Part shown: positions 5,892 through 6,753 of the stretch, piece after piece
Layout of the letters: each line of letters opens with the position of its first letter
How positions within the stretch are numbered: position 1 is the first letter of the stretch
Source of the DNA: an uncultured Clostridia bacterium
GTDB taxonomy: Bacteria; Bacillota; Clostridia; Christensenellales; Borkfalkiaceae
Reading direction: 5' to 3'
DNA: 6,753 nucleotides
NCBI GenBank assembly: GCA_934249265.1
Contig: CAKQKQ010000089.1
Coordinates: 1 to 6,753 of the forward strand
Notes under the pieces: model-generated
Database searches by the model: none
Told to the model about the DNA's origin: nothing
The model's input: the letters and a program-made list of their open reading frames with translations, nothing else
Made by a program: the position numbers and the translations under genes

Positions 5892-5923
5892 AAAAAGCAC
5901 TCGCCGCTTGGCAAATGCTTTTT
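5892..5923 (-). terminator. Intrinsic terminator after the GNAT gene pair
   Basis: AAAAAGCA (5892-5899) pairs with TGCTTTTT (5916-5923). An inner GCC/GGC stem closes a GCTT loop, separated from the outer arms by a 3x3 internal loop. Read leftward it ends in a T-run, 18 bases after the stop of the GNAT gene at 5942. The symmetric A and T runs may let it work both ways. Confidence 0.8.
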
Positions 5924-5941
5924 GTTTAAGAATATTCGAAT

Positions 5942-6466
5942 TTATTTATATGCATTTTTCATTACAGTTTCTTTTAAATATCGGTTAAACCGTTCGTATT
6001 CTTGATTATTTAATTTTTTTGGCGAACTCATAACGATAAGTTCATGCCCCGCATTGCCTTTGTGGTAAGCGGGATGAATATGAATAAACGAGTTTTCTAC
6101 AAATCCGCAACGTTCATAAAATCCTTTTCTCCTAATTGAAATTTCATTTATTGGCTTGTCTATTTCGAGAATTAAAGGTATTGATTGATAAACATTTAAA
6201 ATTTTTTGTCCGAAACCTTTATTTCTCATTGTCGAGTGAATACAAAAATGCTCTATATAAAAAACTCCGCCGATATCCCAATATAAAATTTCCCCTATAA
6301 ACTCTCCTTTTTCTTTGATTATATCAAAATGATAATCTTTATTTTGTAAAATCTGCAACTGGGAGAAATCTTCTCTTTGTTCGTATATGGGAAAACTTGT
6401 CTTATATAAAGCCATTGCCTTTTCATAAAGATAATGTTTTGGCGTCGTGATTCGCTCAAACTCCAT
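5942..6466 (-). CDS. GNAT-family N-acetyltransferase
   Basis: This 174-residue cytoplasmic protein has the GNAT fold signature. The acetyl-CoA pyrophosphate loop is at Arg81-Asn-Lys-Gly84-Phe-Gly86, preceded by the strand YIEHFCIH and followed by helix FGQKILNVY. The late motif FYERCGFVEN (116-125) carries the conserved aromatic and glycine. The N-terminus (ALYKTSFPIYEQRE) resembles a subgroup of uncharacterised GNATs that recognise small molecules or peptides, but the acceptor cannot be named. The ATG follows a strong AAGGAG site. The gene lies 39 bp downstream of another, partial GNAT gene and is followed by a terminator, so it ends that operon. Two sampled 60-base lines of this gene are about 28-30% GC, against about 53% in sampled lines of the CMD-cupin and LysR genes, which suggests a separate origin. 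Confidence 0.88.
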   Translation of the reverse strand: MEFERITTPKHYLYEKAMALYKTSFPIYEQREDFSQLQILQNKDYHFDIIKEKGEFIGEILYWDIGGVFYIEHFCIHSTMRNKGFGQKILNVYQSIPLILEIDKPINEISIRRKGFYERCGFVENSFIHIHPAYHKGNAGHELIVMSSPKKLNNQEYERFNRYLKETVMKNAYK

Positions 6467-6505
6467 AAAATTTTCTCCTTAATCGTTCAATATAAAATTT
6501 TGTTT

Positions 6506-6753
6506 TTATCGCGAAATTTTCGTTTTTAAGTTTAATACCATAATATCGCAACTCACATAGTTGTCGTCTATTTTCATAAACCCGTCAAACGTTCCTATTT
6601 TTTTAAAACCGAAATTTTCATACAAAGCAATCGCTCTGTCGTTGTCGCTTCTGACTTCCAATGAAATAATCTCCGTTTTTGCGGTGTTTTTTGCAAAATC
6701 GATAATTCGTTCCATAAAACGCGTTCCGATATGTTTACCCCACATGGATTTTC
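6506..6753 (-). CDS. GNAT-family N-acetyltransferase, RimI/MnaT-like (C-terminal part, truncated by window edge)
   Basis: The reading frame stays open to the window end: codons for Lys-Ser precede the first ATG at 6745. That ATG is therefore an internal methionine within the acetyl-CoA loop and not a start. About 82 C-terminal residues are visible. They begin at the loop MWGKHIGTRFMERII, a W-G-K-x-I-G variant of the R/Q-x-x-G-x-G motif in which His replaces the usual first glycine. They continue with ISLEVRSDND and the motif RAIALYENFGFKKIGT, which is typical of RimI-like and phosphinothricin/amino-acid N-acetyltransferases. The N-terminal acceptor-binding half is missing, so the substrate cannot be guessed. 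It is transcribed leftward and probably shares a transcript with the GNAT gene that follows 39 bp later. Confidence 0.85.
   Translation of the reverse strand, partial: KSMWGKHIGTRFMERIIDFAKNTAKTEIISLEVRSDNDRAIALYENFGFKKIGTFDGFMKIDDNYVSCDIMVLNLKTKISR

Noticed and set aside
6506..6745. A complete 79-aa GNAT protein starting at the ATG at 6745
   Set aside because: The frame remains open to the window end, and the ATG falls inside the acetyl-CoA loop, so the gene is truncated by the window and not short.

Overview
The window looks like chromosomal DNA of an AT-rich, low-GC Gram-positive bacterium, most likely a member of the Clostridia (Bacillota). The support is the strong AGGAG-type ribosome binding sites, sigma-A-type promoters (TTGACT-17-TATAAT and TTGAAA-17-TAAAAT), TGA and TAG used as ordinary stops, and the protein families present. 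This is inference; there is no rRNA or other phylogenetic marker here. I see no tRNA, rRNA, CRISPR array, transposase, integrase or phage structural gene.

Left block (1-3207). A leftward group reads CMD-cupin fusion protein (464-1264), a 77-residue helical protein (225-458), then the start of an iron-containing, butanol-dehydrogenase-like alcohol dehydrogenase (1-116, cut by the window edge). Diverging from it across a 317-bp intergenic region is a rightward pair: a cytoplasmic SGNH/GDSL hydrolase (1582-2289) and a LysR-type regulator (2338-3207). The intergenic region holds a near-consensus promoter for the rightward pair with palindromes around it. On the side nearest the CMD-cupin gene it holds four degenerate copies of a 22-bp element at 26-27 bp spacing. 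The simplest reading is a LysR-controlled redox or electrophile-handling locus (oxidoreductase, CMD-cupin, dehydrogenase), but no substrate can be read from the sequence.

Middle block (3208-5823). A bidirectional hairpin terminator (3246-3273) separates the LysR gene from a convergent leftward pair. Its first gene encodes a five-helix membrane protein of the PF06541 type (putative ABC-transporter type IV) fused to a cytoplasmic HD phosphohydrolase domain (4564-5715). Twenty bases later comes a DUF4417 protein with a zinc ribbon and an extra C-terminal domain (3359-4543). A good promoter at 5795-5823 drives the pair and fixes the start of the first gene. This two-gene unit is the least understood part of the window and the best candidate for an uncharacterised system.

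Right block (5892-6753). Two leftward GNAT acetyltransferase genes lie 39 bp apart. The upstream one is cut by the window end, and the pair ends in a hairpin terminator (5892-5923). The complete one is clearly more AT-rich than the left block, which may mark it as recently acquired.
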